A DNA stretch of 52,656 nt from Caballeronia udeis (GCF_001544555.2 NZ_FCOK02000071.1:1-52656); one strand, 5' to 3'. Shown: positions 36,268 through 47,738, counted from the stretch's first letter. A program made the numbers and translations. Notes: generated from the sequence alone by a model not told the origin.

Positions 36268-37311
36268 TCAGCCTTGCGGCGCCATGATGCGCAACATCGC
36301 CTTTCCCTGAACATTTTTGAGCGGGAAGTAGGCACGATGCGTCGACTCATCCACCGCGACGACGTGCGCATTGGGGCCGACGCGGCCGTCACCAATCTTC
36401 GACACGTTGCCCGCGTCGGCTTTGAACATCGAGACGATGCCGGCCTCACCGGCGACGTAGAGCAGATGCAGTTGCGGGTCGAAGGCCAGGACGTCCGGAT
36501 CGTTGCCGACCTCGAAGGACGACGTGACGCGCATCGTGCGCATGTCGAGTACCAACAGCTTGTCGTTTCCTTCACACGCGATGAAGGCGAGACGTAGTTC
36601 CGGGTCGATCAGCAGTCCGTGATTGCCGCGCGCGCCGGGCAGGTCGATCCGTGCGATAACCGAGTCAGTGGCCGGGTCGATTTCGGCCAGTTGCTGCCGG
36701 GATTGCACGTTCACAAAGATGTGTCGGGAGACCGGATCGTACTGGGTATTGCCGACCTCGCCGGAGAGCGGGATCGTCGCAATTCGCGTATTCGAGCGAA
36801 TATCGATCACCGTCTCAGTCTCACCTGTTTCGTCAGAGACATAGAGTTTGTGCGCATCGGGCGCGTAGGCCATGCCGTCCGGGTAGCTGCCGCCCGGCAT
36901 GCGCGCGGTGATCCTTAGCGTGGTTTCGTCGATCGCGACGATCTCATTTGAACCGGTGGCCGACGCATACAGCCGTGACATTGCAGGAATCGCTAACACG
37001 CCGTGCGCTGAGGCCACGTCTGGAATCCGGGCGATCACGCGCGCTGCATGCGTGTCAAACGCGACCACCTCGCCGTCGCCCAGATGGGCGATGAATAGCA
37101 GGTGGCGCTCCGGGTCAAGGCTTGCGTAGTCGAGTCGGGTCGGCCGTCCGCCCAGCGCAACGTCGGAGAGATGTGTCAACGGCAGGTTGCCCGTTTCAAG
37201 ACCGTCGTCCGCACCTGAGGCGGAGAACACCGCGCCCCCCAGCGCGGCAGCGATAGCGCACGCGACAGCAAATAGCCCACGGGCAGCAGGCCGCGTCCAA
37301 AGTGCGTTCAT
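36268..37311 (-). CDS. exported YVTN/YncE-type beta-propeller protein
   Basis: 347 residues from the ATG at 37311; an in-frame start 18 codons upstream (37365) would put a polar segment before the signal, so I prefer the shorter form. A basic start and hydrophobic stretch (AARGLFAVACAIAAALGGAVF) form a signal peptide. The rest is about seven repeats with blocks such as RLYASATGSNEIVAID, KLYVSDETGE and HLLYVAGEAG, typical of seven-bladed propellers. No catalytic residues can be assigned. It is the last gene of the chromate cluster; a role in binding metal or partner proteins in the periplasm is conjecture. Confidence 0.8.
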   Translation of the reverse strand: MNALWTRPAARGLFAVACAIAAALGGAVFSASGADDGLETGNLPLTHLSDVALGGRPTRLDYASLDPERHLLFIAHLGDGEVVAFDTHAARVIARIPDVASAHGVLAIPAMSRLYASATGSNEIVAIDETTLRITARMPGGSYPDGMAYAPDAHKLYVSDETGETETVIDIRSNTRIATIPLSGEVGNTQYDPVSRHIFVNVQSRQQLAEIDPATDSVIARIDLPGARGNHGLLIDPELRLAFIACEGNDKLLVLDMRTMRVTSSFEVGNDPDVLAFDPQLHLLYVAGEAGIVSMFKADAGNVSKIGDGRVGPNAHVVAVDESTHRAYFPLKNVQGKAMLRIMAPQG

Positions 37312-37448
37312 GATGCGGGTTTCATGGGTGTGTCCTGTTGCATCAAACGTGTTTGTGCATTTCAACGACCGGACTCAGAGTTCCCGATCGCCTTGAATGT
37401 CCTTGAAGCCAGTGATCAAGCGACCACCTGCCGCTGTCGGCACCCAGT

Positions 37449-38183
37449 TCACGTCAGCCTCCGCGCTGGCAACGCTGCCTGCATCCGCATGGCGGCGTTG
37501 TCCCAGTTGATGAGGCTAAACAGCTGATTGACGTATTCGTTACGTCGATTCTGGTATTTGAGGTAGTACGCGTGCTCGAAAACATCGAGGATGAGAATGG
37601 GCTGCATGCCCCAGGCGGTCAGCTTCTGATGGTTCTCGCACTGCAGGATCATGAGCTTGCCCGTCGCCGGATGGTAGCCAACGACACCCCAGCCGGATGC
37701 TTCCACTGCAATCGTCGCGGCAACCAGTTGGGCCTTGAACTTCGCGTACGAGCCGAAACTCCTGTCGATTGCCTTGGCGAGTTCGCCCTTCGGTTCACCG
37801 CCTTTCCCCGAGATGCTGGTCCAGTAAATGGTGTGCAGGATGTGGCTCGACAGCTGGAAGGCGAGTTCTTTCTCGTAGAACTTCACGAGCGCGAAGTCGT
37901 TTGAGTCCCGGGCTTTCGCCAGGCCGTCTTCAGCCTTGTTCGCGGCAGCCACCGCGGGCTTGTGGTGAAAGTTGTAGTGCAGTTCGACGGTGCGCGCATC
38001 GATAACGGGTTCAAGCGCGTCGTAGGCAAATGGCAGCGGTCCAGCGGCATACTTGCCGTCCGCGTCCGTGAGCTTGTCGGTGTAACCGGGCTCTTCTGCG
38101 GCACGTGCCGTTTGTGCCTGAGCCAGCATGATTCCCGCGCCAACCGCGGCGGTGTTGTGCAGGAAGGTACGACGTGTTGCCAT
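37449..38183 (-). CDS. chrC: exported Fe/Mn superoxide dismutase (chrC position)
   Basis: 244 residues. The N-terminus ATRRTFLHNTAAVGAGIMLAQAQTARA-type region begins with twin Arg and ends with an A-x-A site, suggesting Tat export. The mature part has the Fe/Mn SOD ligands: His in LHYNFHHK, His in SSHILHTIYW, and Asp and His in LDVFEHAYYLKYQN. The usual Trp of DxWEH is Phe here. In chromate loci of Cupriavidus and Ochrobactrum a SOD gene named chrC follows chrA, as in this cluster, and is thought to remove superoxide formed during Cr(VI) reduction. Confidence 0.87.
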   Translation of the reverse strand: MATRRTFLHNTAAVGAGIMLAQAQTARAAEEPGYTDKLTDADGKYAAGPLPFAYDALEPVIDARTVELHYNFHHKPAVAAANKAEDGLAKARDSNDFALVKFYEKELAFQLSSHILHTIYWTSISGKGGEPKGELAKAIDRSFGSYAKFKAQLVAATIAVEASGWGVVGYHPATGKLMILQCENHQKLTAWGMQPILILDVFEHAYYLKYQNRRNEYVNQLFSLINWDNAAMRMQAALPARRLT

Positions 38184-38219
38184 GATTACGTTCCTCGTAG
38201 AATGCGCGCACGCGTGCCG

Positions 38220-39404
38220 TCAGACGGCGTGAGCATGGATGAGCGGATAGATAGCAAGACCAAACAGGGCAGCCGCAACGACAATCACCGGCTCCTGCAG
38301 CTTCTTGAAACGCCAGAGCAACACGACCGTCACAAGAGCAAGCACGACAGTCGGCCAGTCAACGATGGAGCGCCGCGCGATGACAATCACGGAGCCGGTG
38401 ATTGCGCCCACGGCGGCGGCCGTGATGCCATCGACGAACGCCTTGACGGCCGGCAACTTGCCGTATTTCTTGAAGTACGGCGCCGGCAGCACGGTGAACA
38501 GATAGCAAGGCAGGAAAGTCCCGAGCGCGGCGACACAGGCGCCCCAAAATCCCGCGACCAGGTAACCGATGAAGCCGACCGTGATCACGACCGGCCCCGG
38601 CGTAATCATCGCCACGGCCACCGCATCGACAAACTGCTTGTCGTTAAGCCAGTGATGCTCGGTCACCACGCCGCCATAGAGGAACGGCACGATCGCGAGT
38701 CCCGAGCCGAACACAAACGCGCCGGCCTTGACGAAGAAAAGGCCGACCTGGCCGAGCAGCGGCAGGTCGAGACCACTGAGGAAACCGCTCACACCCGGTG
38801 CCTGTGTTACGGCAAGCGCATTCAGTCCGCCCTTGCCGAGCCATTTCGGAGGCGCACGCCAGAACCAGTTGAGCAGGCCGCCTCCGATAAACAGCCATGC
38901 GATCTCGGATTCAGTGACCACGGTGACGACCGCGAGCGCCAGGAATATCGCCCACAGCAGCCTGTCTTTGCCGATGGTCTTTCTGGTCAGCTTGTATGCG
39001 CTCATCGCTATGATTCCGACCACGGCGGCGCCTACGCCATAGAAGACTGCCTGCATCCAGGGGAGGCCGCCAAACTGCGCGTAGGCCCAGCCGAGCGCCA
39101 CAACCATCAGGAACGACGGCAAGACAAAAGCGATACCGGCCACCGTTGCACCGACGACGCGGTAATGGACGTAGCCGAGGTAAATGCCGAGTTGTGCGGC
39201 GAGAGGACCCGGCATCATTTGAGCCAGCGCCAGCCCCTCCTTGTAGTCCTGTTCGCTGATCCAGTCCCGGCGCTCGACGAGGTCGCGATGCATATAGCCG
39301 ACCAGCGCCACGGGGCCGCCGAAGCCGAAGGTGCCGAGACGCAGCATGTAAAGGACCATCTGGCCGAGCGTGTAGCCGGGCGCGGGCGCCGTCGCGATGC
39401 TCAT
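38220..39404 (-). CDS. chrA: chromate efflux transporter ChrA
   Basis: 394 residues, the long two-domain CHR form. Each half carries the CHR signature: FGFGGPVALVGYMHRDLVERRDW in the first and FGSGLAIVPFLYGGVV in the second, with 10 or more membrane helices. ChrA exports chromate across the inner membrane using the membrane potential. Its start overlaps the chrB stop by 4 bp, so the two are translationally coupled. The SOD gene begins 36 bp downstream. Confidence 0.95.
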   Translation of the reverse strand: MSIATAPAPGYTLGQMVLYMLRLGTFGFGGPVALVGYMHRDLVERRDWISEQDYKEGLALAQMMPGPLAAQLGIYLGYVHYRVVGATVAGIAFVLPSFLMVVALGWAYAQFGGLPWMQAVFYGVGAAVVGIIAMSAYKLTRKTIGKDRLLWAIFLALAVVTVVTESEIAWLFIGGGLLNWFWRAPPKWLGKGGLNALAVTQAPGVSGFLSGLDLPLLGQVGLFFVKAGAFVFGSGLAIVPFLYGGVVTEHHWLNDKQFVDAVAVAMITPGPVVITVGFIGYLVAGFWGACVAALGTFLPCYLFTVLPAPYFKKYGKLPAVKAFVDGITAAAVGAITGSVIVIARRSIVDWPTVVLALVTVVLLWRFKKLQEPVIVVAAALFGLAIYPLIHAHAV

Positions 39405-40381
39405 GAACGGCCCTCTGCGCTGTTATTTTTTTTGCTCGTTGCGAAGTGCGCGTAGATCGAATCGAGCACGCAACCCATCTCGTCGAGCAGTTGATCGTCG
39501 TCCAACGCGCGTTGCCGGGCGCCGGCCATCACCGCCTCGAAACCGATCGCCTCGGGCACTGGTGCTCCGCCAACGTCGAGCGCGTGCACCATTTCACCGA
39601 GCCGAAGAAGCGCCGCGTCATCGTCGAGACCGAAACTCACGAGCAGTACCTCAAACGTCACGCGCTCACCGACGTGTGTAAATGCGGCGCCGTCGAAGTC
39701 GAAACCGAGTGCATCCGGCGGACAGGCCTGCGGCGAATCCAGCCAGAGGAACTTCGCCTTCGGGTCGATGAAGCGACGGATCAGCCATGCGCTCGCAACG
39801 CGATCTACCCATAGCCGTTGCCGGGTTGCCCACGTACGGGCCTGGTACTCGTCGCGCAGCAACGGCCGGATGGCCCGTTCGGCCGCATGCGGCTCACCCG
39901 GCGACAGGACCGTATCCGCGAGCGCGACAAAGTCTTCCCAGGCAACTTCGGCATCGGTCGATGCGGCGCCGGGAAAGTAGTCGATCGTCTGGATCGCGTT
40001 GTAGTCCTTGTGCAGGCGACGTAACAGGCGGGTCACCTCCGCTGGTGCCTGGCCGCCGAGCGTCTTCCGCGCAGCGCCCAGCGATGCGACAAAAGTCCCG
40101 TAATCGTCGTTCCGATCGAACAGCGCGCGGAAGTCCACTTCCTGGGACGAGTCCAGGCTTTGTGCCCGCAACAGATGTGCGGTGCCGCCGGCTTCGTCAA
40201 TGCTGCCGGCAAGTTCGCGCAGCATGTCCTCGCGCTCCGCGGTGTGGGGCAACAGGTAGATGCCGTCACGCAGGACAGCGCACCCCTTCGCTTTCAGCGC
40301 CCGCCACGCCCGCATCCGCGCGGTGGCGTTCTCGGTGGGGAACGTCAGAACGAGGACAGACCAGGTGGTTAGAGTATTCAT
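39401..40381 (-). CDS. chrB: chromate resistance regulator/protein ChrB
   Basis: 326 residues. The N-terminal region (about 1-150) resembles a winged-helix regulator half, opening with TTWSVLVLTFPTENATARMRAWRALK-like sequence; the C-terminal domain has WATRQRLWVDRVASAWLIRRFIDP and FDFDGAAFTHVGERVTFE. ChrB is a chromate-specific regulator in Cupriavidus and Ochrobactrum and binds its own promoter. A near-perfect palindrome overlaps the start codon, and no ribosome-binding site is visible, so the mRNA may be leaderless. First gene of chrB-chrA-SOD-propeller. Confidence 0.92.
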   Translation of the reverse strand: MNTLTTWSVLVLTFPTENATARMRAWRALKAKGCAVLRDGIYLLPHTAEREDMLRELAGSIDEAGGTAHLLRAQSLDSSQEVDFRALFDRNDDYGTFVASLGAARKTLGGQAPAEVTRLLRRLHKDYNAIQTIDYFPGAASTDAEVAWEDFVALADTVLSPGEPHAAERAIRPLLRDEYQARTWATRQRLWVDRVASAWLIRRFIDPKAKFLWLDSPQACPPDALGFDFDGAAFTHVGERVTFEVLLVSFGLDDDAALLRLGEMVHALDVGGAPVPEAIGFEAVMAGARQRALDDDQLLDEMGCVLDSIYAHFATSKKNNSAEGRS

Positions 40382-40416
40382 GTAAAGTAAACTACACGTA
40401 TGTAGCGTACTTTACA
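40381..40416 (-). promoter_or_regulatory. chrB promoter and palindromic operator
   Basis: Arms TGTAAAGTA (40381-40389) and TACTTTACA (40408-40416) pair perfectly, and five more inner pairs (CTACA with TGTAG, 40392-40405) match; 14 of 18 pairs in all. On the minus strand a -35 TTGTAA and a poor -10 TAGTTT, 17 bp apart, would place the transcription start at about the A of the chrB ATG. Confidence 0.6.
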
Positions 40417-40497
40417 AATTATTTTGTTTTGACTTCGGTGTAGCCGCATTGCCCGTTATGGAACTGAATTCTGATGTCGGCCGGGCGAAACAAGAAC

Positions 40498-40686
40498 TCA
40501 CTGGCGGGCTCGGTGAGCGTGATGGTGATGAATGTCGGGGAAATGCGCGTGCGTGTGGGTAACCAGTGCGTGTTGATGCGGATGCGTGTGCGGCTCGTCA
40601 CCGTCCCGCTTAAAGTCGTGAGCGTGCTGGTGGTGCTCGTCGTGCCGGTGGTTATGACAGTTGAAGAGTGGACCGATCTCTTCCAT
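40498..40686 (-). CDS. small histidine-rich protein
   Basis: 62 residues of which 19 are His, arranged as H-x-H pairs (EPHTHPHQH, THTHAH) and ending with FPDIHHHHAH. The pattern suggests metal binding, with Ni, Co, Cu or Zn as likely ions. I recall similar His-rich endings in hypothetical proteins of related bacteria but cannot confirm this without a search. It lies upstream of chrB on the same strand, 116 bp away, with the chrB operator between. The start context is weak. Confidence 0.5.
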   Translation of the reverse strand: MEEIGPLFNCHNHRHDEHHQHAHDFKRDGDEPHTHPHQHALVTHTHAHFPDIHHHHAHRARQ

Positions 40687-40754
40687 CGCCTACATTCGCA
40701 GGCGCCGCTGTACTGATCGAGGTGGCGCACATTAGCGTTTCGAAGGCTTGGCAA

Positions 40755-41847
40755 GCATTGCGAACTTAGTTAAAAACGGCTTGGGCAACAGCTTCCCAAC
40801 ATTCACCTCCCGGATTAACCACTCAATGCCGGAGTCGAGCCCAATTCGGCGATTCCCATGGGCCATCTCTCATCCGCTGCCCGACAATTACCACGACCAC
40901 CGAACGCCTGCGTCTCCAGTAAGAGTAGCGTTTTCAAAAACCTGAATAACGTGGAAATCGATGCGCATGCTATGTCGCCCCCCGTAACGGTAAGGTTTCA
41001 GAGCCCCATCCGATCTGCTCTTGATTTGTAATTTTCGGAAAGAATAGGAAATTATTTTCGATAATACAAATGTCTCAGCAATATGCCGTGCCATTCCGCC
41101 ACTGCTTAATGCCTGGAATACGCCTCGTTCTTACTCACTACGTCGACCTCTGTGGATCGCGATTAATTCGCCACCGTCTCGACAGCAAAACCGTCAACTC
41201 TTTCATGTTCCGCATGCGAATGGGCACTGATGCGATACCGGACAGAGCGCTAGCGGGATGCGAAGTGAAGTGGCAATGGAGGCGTGAACGGAACGCGCGC
41301 CACTCATCAGTTTCCTCGCGGGTCACGTATCATGCACCGCACAATGCCGAACCACGCCGGCCTCAGATTGGGGACCAGGACCCATTAGGAATAATGCCAA
41401 AAATCGCAATTAACCCTTGCGAATAATGCGCTTAATTATCAGCGACCGCTTCCCTAAAATTGGTATTAGCTGCTAAGGGTTCGATCGCGTGCTGTTGGCG
41501 TAGTGTATGCGTCAATACTTTGCAATACCGGCCTGAGAAGCCTTATCGCGTGTCGCTTGAGTTGATTGATATTGAGTTGATTGAGACATAGAGGGCATTG
41601 TGTGCCTGAACGAGGTACCGGTCACCCAGGTAGGGCTTATAGGTGGGCGTAGATTCTTTCCAAGAATGAAGTACGTGTCTCGTGCCAGCCCTGAGCGGCG
41701 ATCTGTGGTTTGCTTCACGTGCACCACACCACTGGTAACGGTCGCGCGAGTTTGATCGCTACGAGCCAAACGTACAACGAGCGCCATGGAGAAATACAAA
41801 TGGATCGTTTGCATCGAAATTCCAATCCAATCAAGGAGGAACGGGTC
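40755..41847. other. gene-poor region, AT-richer than its surroundings
   Basis: About 1.1 kb. Open frames here (for example 41070-41426 and 41512-41814) have no recognisable product, poor start sites and no coding-like third-position bias. The stretch 41030-41070 and 41395-41470 is visibly AT-rich. It may be the scar of an integrated or deleted element; no insertion-sequence ends are seen. Confidence 0.4.
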
Positions 41848-42144
41848 ATGAACAAGGCAACCAGAACATTAATCGCGGCCGTCGCTGCACTCACGCTGTC
41901 GGGCGGTGCTTATGCACAGGCCAACAACACGCTGGCGACCCCGAGCACCGTGTCGCCCGCCGCTGCAACGAGCAGCTACGGCACGCCTGGCGTCACCAAC
42001 TCGGAAAGCGGCAAGGCCGCCGCGTCGCCGAACTCGGGCATGCCGAATAGCACGAGCAATAGCTCGACGTCCGGCACCCCCGCCGCTTACGGGATCAACA
42101 ATACGCTGGCGACCCCGAGCACCGTATCGCCTGCTGCCCAATAA
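41848..42144 (+). CDS. small secreted Ser/Thr/Pro/Asn-rich protein with duplicated end motif
   Basis: 98 residues; AAGGAGG (41833-41839) lies at good distance before the ATG. A signal peptide ends after residue 23 or so (SGGAYA). The mature chain is a low-complexity Ser/Thr/Ala/Pro/Asn/Gly sequence with no predicted fold. The 14-residue motif NNTLATPSTVSPAA occurs at residues 26-39 and again at 84-97, that is at both ends of the mature protein. The two 43-bp copies differ at five bases, all silent. Possible surface or matrix peptide; function unknown. Confidence 0.7.
   Translation: MNKATRTLIAAVAALTLSGGAYAQANNTLATPSTVSPAAATSSYGTPGVTNSESGKAAASPNSGMPNSTSNSSTSGTPAAYGINNTLATPSTVSPAAQ
41922..42138 (+). 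repeat. two 43-bp direct repeats inside the secreted protein gene
   Basis: Copies at 41922-41964 and 42096-42138 encode the same 14 residues and differ only at third codon positions. Confidence 0.85.
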
Positions 42145-42220
42145 CAGCAATCAAGGATGACAACCAGGCGCAAATAAACGCAACACGACTAAGCGCGTCT
42201 CATTCACCAGCCGTCATAAG

Positions 42221-42252
42221 AAAAGCCGCTGTTCTCACGGACAGCGGCTTTT
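42221..42252 (+). terminator. intrinsic terminator after the secreted protein gene
   Basis: A 12-bp perfect stem (AAAAGCCGCTGT with ACAGCGGCTTTT) around an 8-base loop, followed by TGTTTCT. About 77 bp after the stop codon. Confidence 0.85.
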
Positions 42253-43004
42253 TGTTTCTCCCTAACCTCTTCCTGACTCTTCCTGGCAGCGGCTTGCGGC
42301 ACACCAACTGATTGCGTGCCTGTAGGGTCAGCCGAATAACAGCGACTGGCCTAGCCTGCCATAACGCGCCAGATGGCAGAATTTTCCCAACGTTGAATCA
42401 CCGCTTCGCGGAAAAGCGGAGGACCGAAGTGAATCGAACTGCGACCGTTCTACCTTGAAGATTGCCGATGTGAAATTGACTCGATCGATTCGCCGTGTTT
42501 GCGCAAACTGCGATATTGAGGTTCCCGGCGACTACGACGCATTCATTCACGCCGATGACATCGGATTAAGGCCAGCCATTTATTTTCATTTTTTATCGAC
42601 AGTTTTTCGACTATTTTAGATTTGCGATCAGTTATCGCGGCATGTCCTTGGCGGGAGGCTACAAAGTTCTTACTGGATGGTTTTTTCGAGAATTTTTCCC
42701 TTTGAAAGATACAATGGGCACATGGCATATGTGCTTCAAAACTGCGTTGACCCTAAGCAATAAAAACGACCGCTGGACGCAAGCGCCGAGTTCATTTTCC
42801 CTTTATCCGGCGGCCGTTCCAATTAATCCGCATGCGCTCGCCGCAGGGGTTGCAGCAATTGGCGTCGTTGCAATCACTGCTCCCGACAGCCCGCATAACG
42901 CTTGCATACCCGGTATCCACGCGGCCTCGAACCAGACGCTGCTTGATACCCGCGCCAAAGACAATCAAACGCCCACACCTTCGACCATCAGGCGAACATC
43001 GCTC
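42253..43004. other. intergenic region upstream of the large propeller gene
   Basis: About 750 bp. The propeller frame stays open upstream to 42642, but the added 121 residues look non-coding and hide the signal peptide. Section 42560-42720 is AT-rich and may hold the promoter. No RNA gene recognised. Confidence 0.4.
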
Positions 43005-44939
43005 ATGTTAAAAAAATGCATCCGTGCCGTATTTACTGCCGCTGTGCTGATCGCGGCAATTACATCGGAATCTCAGGCGCAGTACACCACTGACTGGGTA
43101 GCGAACACATATGGAACAAGTTCCACCTACGTTGGCAATGGTGCCCGTTCCATGTGGGTAGCGCCTGAAGGAATCATTTATACAGCTTCCCTGTGGGACG
43201 AAAACGAAGGCGGGGTCGCCATATACGGCAATCGCCAAAACATGGGTTCCATCGGTTTGCACAACGAGTTCCAGGGCAGCGCCATTACGGGCAATGCAAC
43301 TTCAATCTTTGCTGCCTTGCAATATGACAGAACCAACGGCAGTGGCTGGGTAGGACGATATAACCGAACCACTAAAACACGCGACCTCTCCATCTCTGTC
43401 AGCGCGACAACGACCCAGACGCGTGGTGATGTCATCACCGGACTCGCAACATCGGGTTCCCTCCTCTATGCAAGCGACTTCCCTGGAAATCGCGTGCGAG
43501 CTTACAGCACCGACGGCGTCTGGCAGAGCGATATCAATGTTGCAGGTCCTGGGGCGCTCGCCCTGGACAGCGCCGGCAACGTCTGGGTCGCGCAAGAGAA
43601 CGCCGGCACGATTGCCGAATTCAGTCCGTCGGGCGCCGCGTTGAACACGATCCAGATGCCCACTACATCCCGCCCGTCCGCGCTGTATTTCGACTCAACG
43701 GCTGGACAGCTTCTGGTCGGCGACGAGGGGCCCGACATGAACATCAAGATCTACCAGATCGCGGGCGTCTCAACTCAGCCAACCCAGGTCGGCACGTTCG
43801 GCATTCAGGGCGGATATCTCGACACAACAACTGGCATCAAAGGCCAGGTCGGGGACAAGCGTTTCACCCGCGTTGCCGGCATTGGCAAGGACTCCACCGG
43901 CAACCTCTATGTACTCAACAACCCGTGGGGCGGAACCTGGGACCTGGGCCGCAACGGCAATACGGACATCCACGCCTACGACAGCTCGGGCATCCTTCGA
44001 TGGAAGCTTCAGGCACTGAATTTTGAAGGCAACGGCGCACCTGACCCTGCGACAGACGGCGCGTATTTCTATGGGGGCTTCAACGTTTACACCGGCACCG
44101 CTGGCGGAACGTTCGTGGCAAACACCGTTGACCCGATCGACTATCCGTCCGACCCGCGACTCAACATGAACGACACCCAGCGCGGTCAGCACTTCGCGCA
44201 AATTGCCACCGTCGGCGCGAACCGGATCCTTGTGGCAGCCGGCCAGAATCCGGGCATCTTCTACTTCTTCCACTTCAACGCCGCCAATGGCTACATCGCC
44301 ATCCCGGACGGGTCCCTGCCGGGCACGGCGTTCAATTCGACTACATTGATAACGGGTGGATTCTGTCTCGACAGCAACGGCAACGTCTGGGCCGGCCCGG
44401 ACCGGACGAACATGATTTACTACTACCCGTTGACCGGCTTCGATGCCAACGGCAAGCCGAGCTGGGGAGCAGGCATTGCATACGCCACGCCAAGGTCCAT
44501 CCTGCCACTGACCCGGATCATCTACCTCCCGGAAAGCGACACCATGATCCTCGCGCAAGGCATAGTCGGCAGCACGGACTGGACGTCGATAGGAACGAGG
44601 GTCGAGGTGTATCACGGCTGGCTTGCAGGAAACCAGAACTCGCCTTATCCGGTGATCAACCTCACCAGCGCCAATCCGAAATCGATCACGGCAGCCGGCA
44701 ACTATCTGTTCGTCGGATATGTGCACACCGTGCCCAACATCGACGCTTTCAATCTCTCTACGGGCAACCTCGACACCACCTTGATCAATGCCAATCCCAC
44801 CACAGTGGATGTCGGCAGTGACGTTGATTCCATGTACGGCCTGAGGTCATACCTGCGATCGACCGGTGAGTACGTGGTCACGAAGGATAACTACAACGAG
44901 TCCAGCATTATTGTTCATCGCTGGACTCCCGGTTCATAG
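43005..44939 (+). CDS. secreted NHL/SMP-30-like beta-propeller protein
   Basis: 644 residues from the ATG at 43005, chosen because it begins a clear signal peptide (LKKCIRAVFTAAVLIAAITSESQAQ). The mature part is a long run of beta-blade units with NHL-type phrases: LALDSAGNVWVAQENAGTIAEF, GIGKDSTGNLYVLNNPWG, and FCLDSNGNVWAGPDRTN. Length suggests two propellers or one with long insertions. Ligand and activity unknown; extracellular binding of polysaccharide or protein is possible. It stands alone, with AT-richer codon use in its first 100 codons than later, perhaps a sign of mixed origin. Confidence 0.75.
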   Translation: MLKKCIRAVFTAAVLIAAITSESQAQYTTDWVANTYGTSSTYVGNGARSMWVAPEGIIYTASLWDENEGGVAIYGNRQNMGSIGLHNEFQGSAITGNATSIFAALQYDRTNGSGWVGRYNRTTKTRDLSISVSATTTQTRGDVITGLATSGSLLYASDFPGNRVRAYSTDGVWQSDINVAGPGALALDSAGNVWVAQENAGTIAEFSPSGAALNTIQMPTTSRPSALYFDSTAGQLLVGDEGPDMNIKIYQIAGVSTQPTQVGTFGIQGGYLDTTTGIKGQVGDKRFTRVAGIGKDSTGNLYVLNNPWGGTWDLGRNGNTDIHAYDSSGILRWKLQALNFEGNGAPDPATDGAYFYGGFNVYTGTAGGTFVANTVDPIDYPSDPRLNMNDTQRGQHFAQIATVGANRILVAAGQNPGIFYFFHFNAANGYIAIPDGSLPGTAFNSTTLITGGFCLDSNGNVWAGPDRTNMIYYYPLTGFDANGKPSWGAGIAYATPRSILPLTRIIYLPESDTMILAQGIVGSTDWTSIGTRVEVYHGWLAGNQNSPYPVINLTSANPKSITAAGNYLFVGYVHTVPNIDAFNLSTGNLDTTLINANPTTVDVGSDVDSMYGLRSYLRSTGEYVVTKDNYNESSIIVHRWTPGS

Positions 44940-45137
44940 GCGGAAATTGACCTGGACTCCCTGAAGCTCGTCGCGCGAGATGACGGGAGGACGCTTGGGC
45001 CGCCATGAGAGCAACGTTCGAGCGTCGGCCAACTTCAATTGCTGCACCGTGTCAGACAGCCGGATGTAGTCCGTCACCACAAACGTGGGCGAGATGCCGA
45101 GCTTCACGAAGCCGTTGCAGAAGCTGCCCTGTTGCGC
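44934..45137 (-). pseudogene. 3' remnant of an unidentified minus-strand gene
   Basis: 67 codons on the minus strand with strongly GC-rich third positions and a coding-like product (GFVKLGISPTFVVTDYIRL, ending GVQVNFRL). The frame is closed by TAG just upstream and has no start codon. Its stop overlaps the end of the propeller gene by a few bases. I cannot name the family. Confidence 0.4.
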
Positions 45138-45472
45138 CTATGGTTATCAAAAAGCGATACGAAAAAGCGCTCGCCACGAGCCACGATATAGCGGCGACCT
45201 ATCAACGGCATTGCACGAATCTAATTCTGTTGATGGTCACACGCGCTTATATTTAACTGGAGTAGGCTCGCCAGCGCGAGCAGTGCTCTTTCAATGTACG
45301 CTACAACATCACTTGCGGGAATTTTGGATTGCGCCTCGGGTAATCAACAGCAAGAGCCCACCACGGGATTTCCCGGCAGACCCGCGGGCGCGGGGTTATC
45401 GATGCAATGCACCATGAAAGCCTGACACCCCTAAAAATAAGTAGTGGGTATGTCCTCTCAAGGAGATAACGC
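45138..45472. other. intergenic region upstream of katG
   Basis: 335 bp, AT-richer, containing the katG promoter. No gene supported. An AAGGAG ribosome-binding site ends it. No OxyR site could be assigned by eye. Confidence 0.45.
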
Positions 45473-47728
<2,256 letters not shown>

Positions 47729-47738
47729 AGGTGGCGTC

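Noticed and set aside
37962..39455. 497-residue plus-strand frame, rich in Arg, His and Asp
   Set aside because: Lies opposite the SOD and chrA genes. The charged repetitive composition comes from reading membrane-protein codons backwards.
41070..41426. 118-residue open frame in the gene-poor region
   Set aside because: No ribosome-binding site, no recognisable product and no coding-like base bias.
42410..42480. tRNA-like stretch containing GAATCGAACTGCGACC
   Set aside because: The T-arm-like bases are not accompanied by pairing acceptor, D or anticodon stems.
42642..43004. N-terminal extension of the large propeller protein
   Set aside because: In frame but not coding-like, and it would bury a clear signal peptide that starts at 43005.
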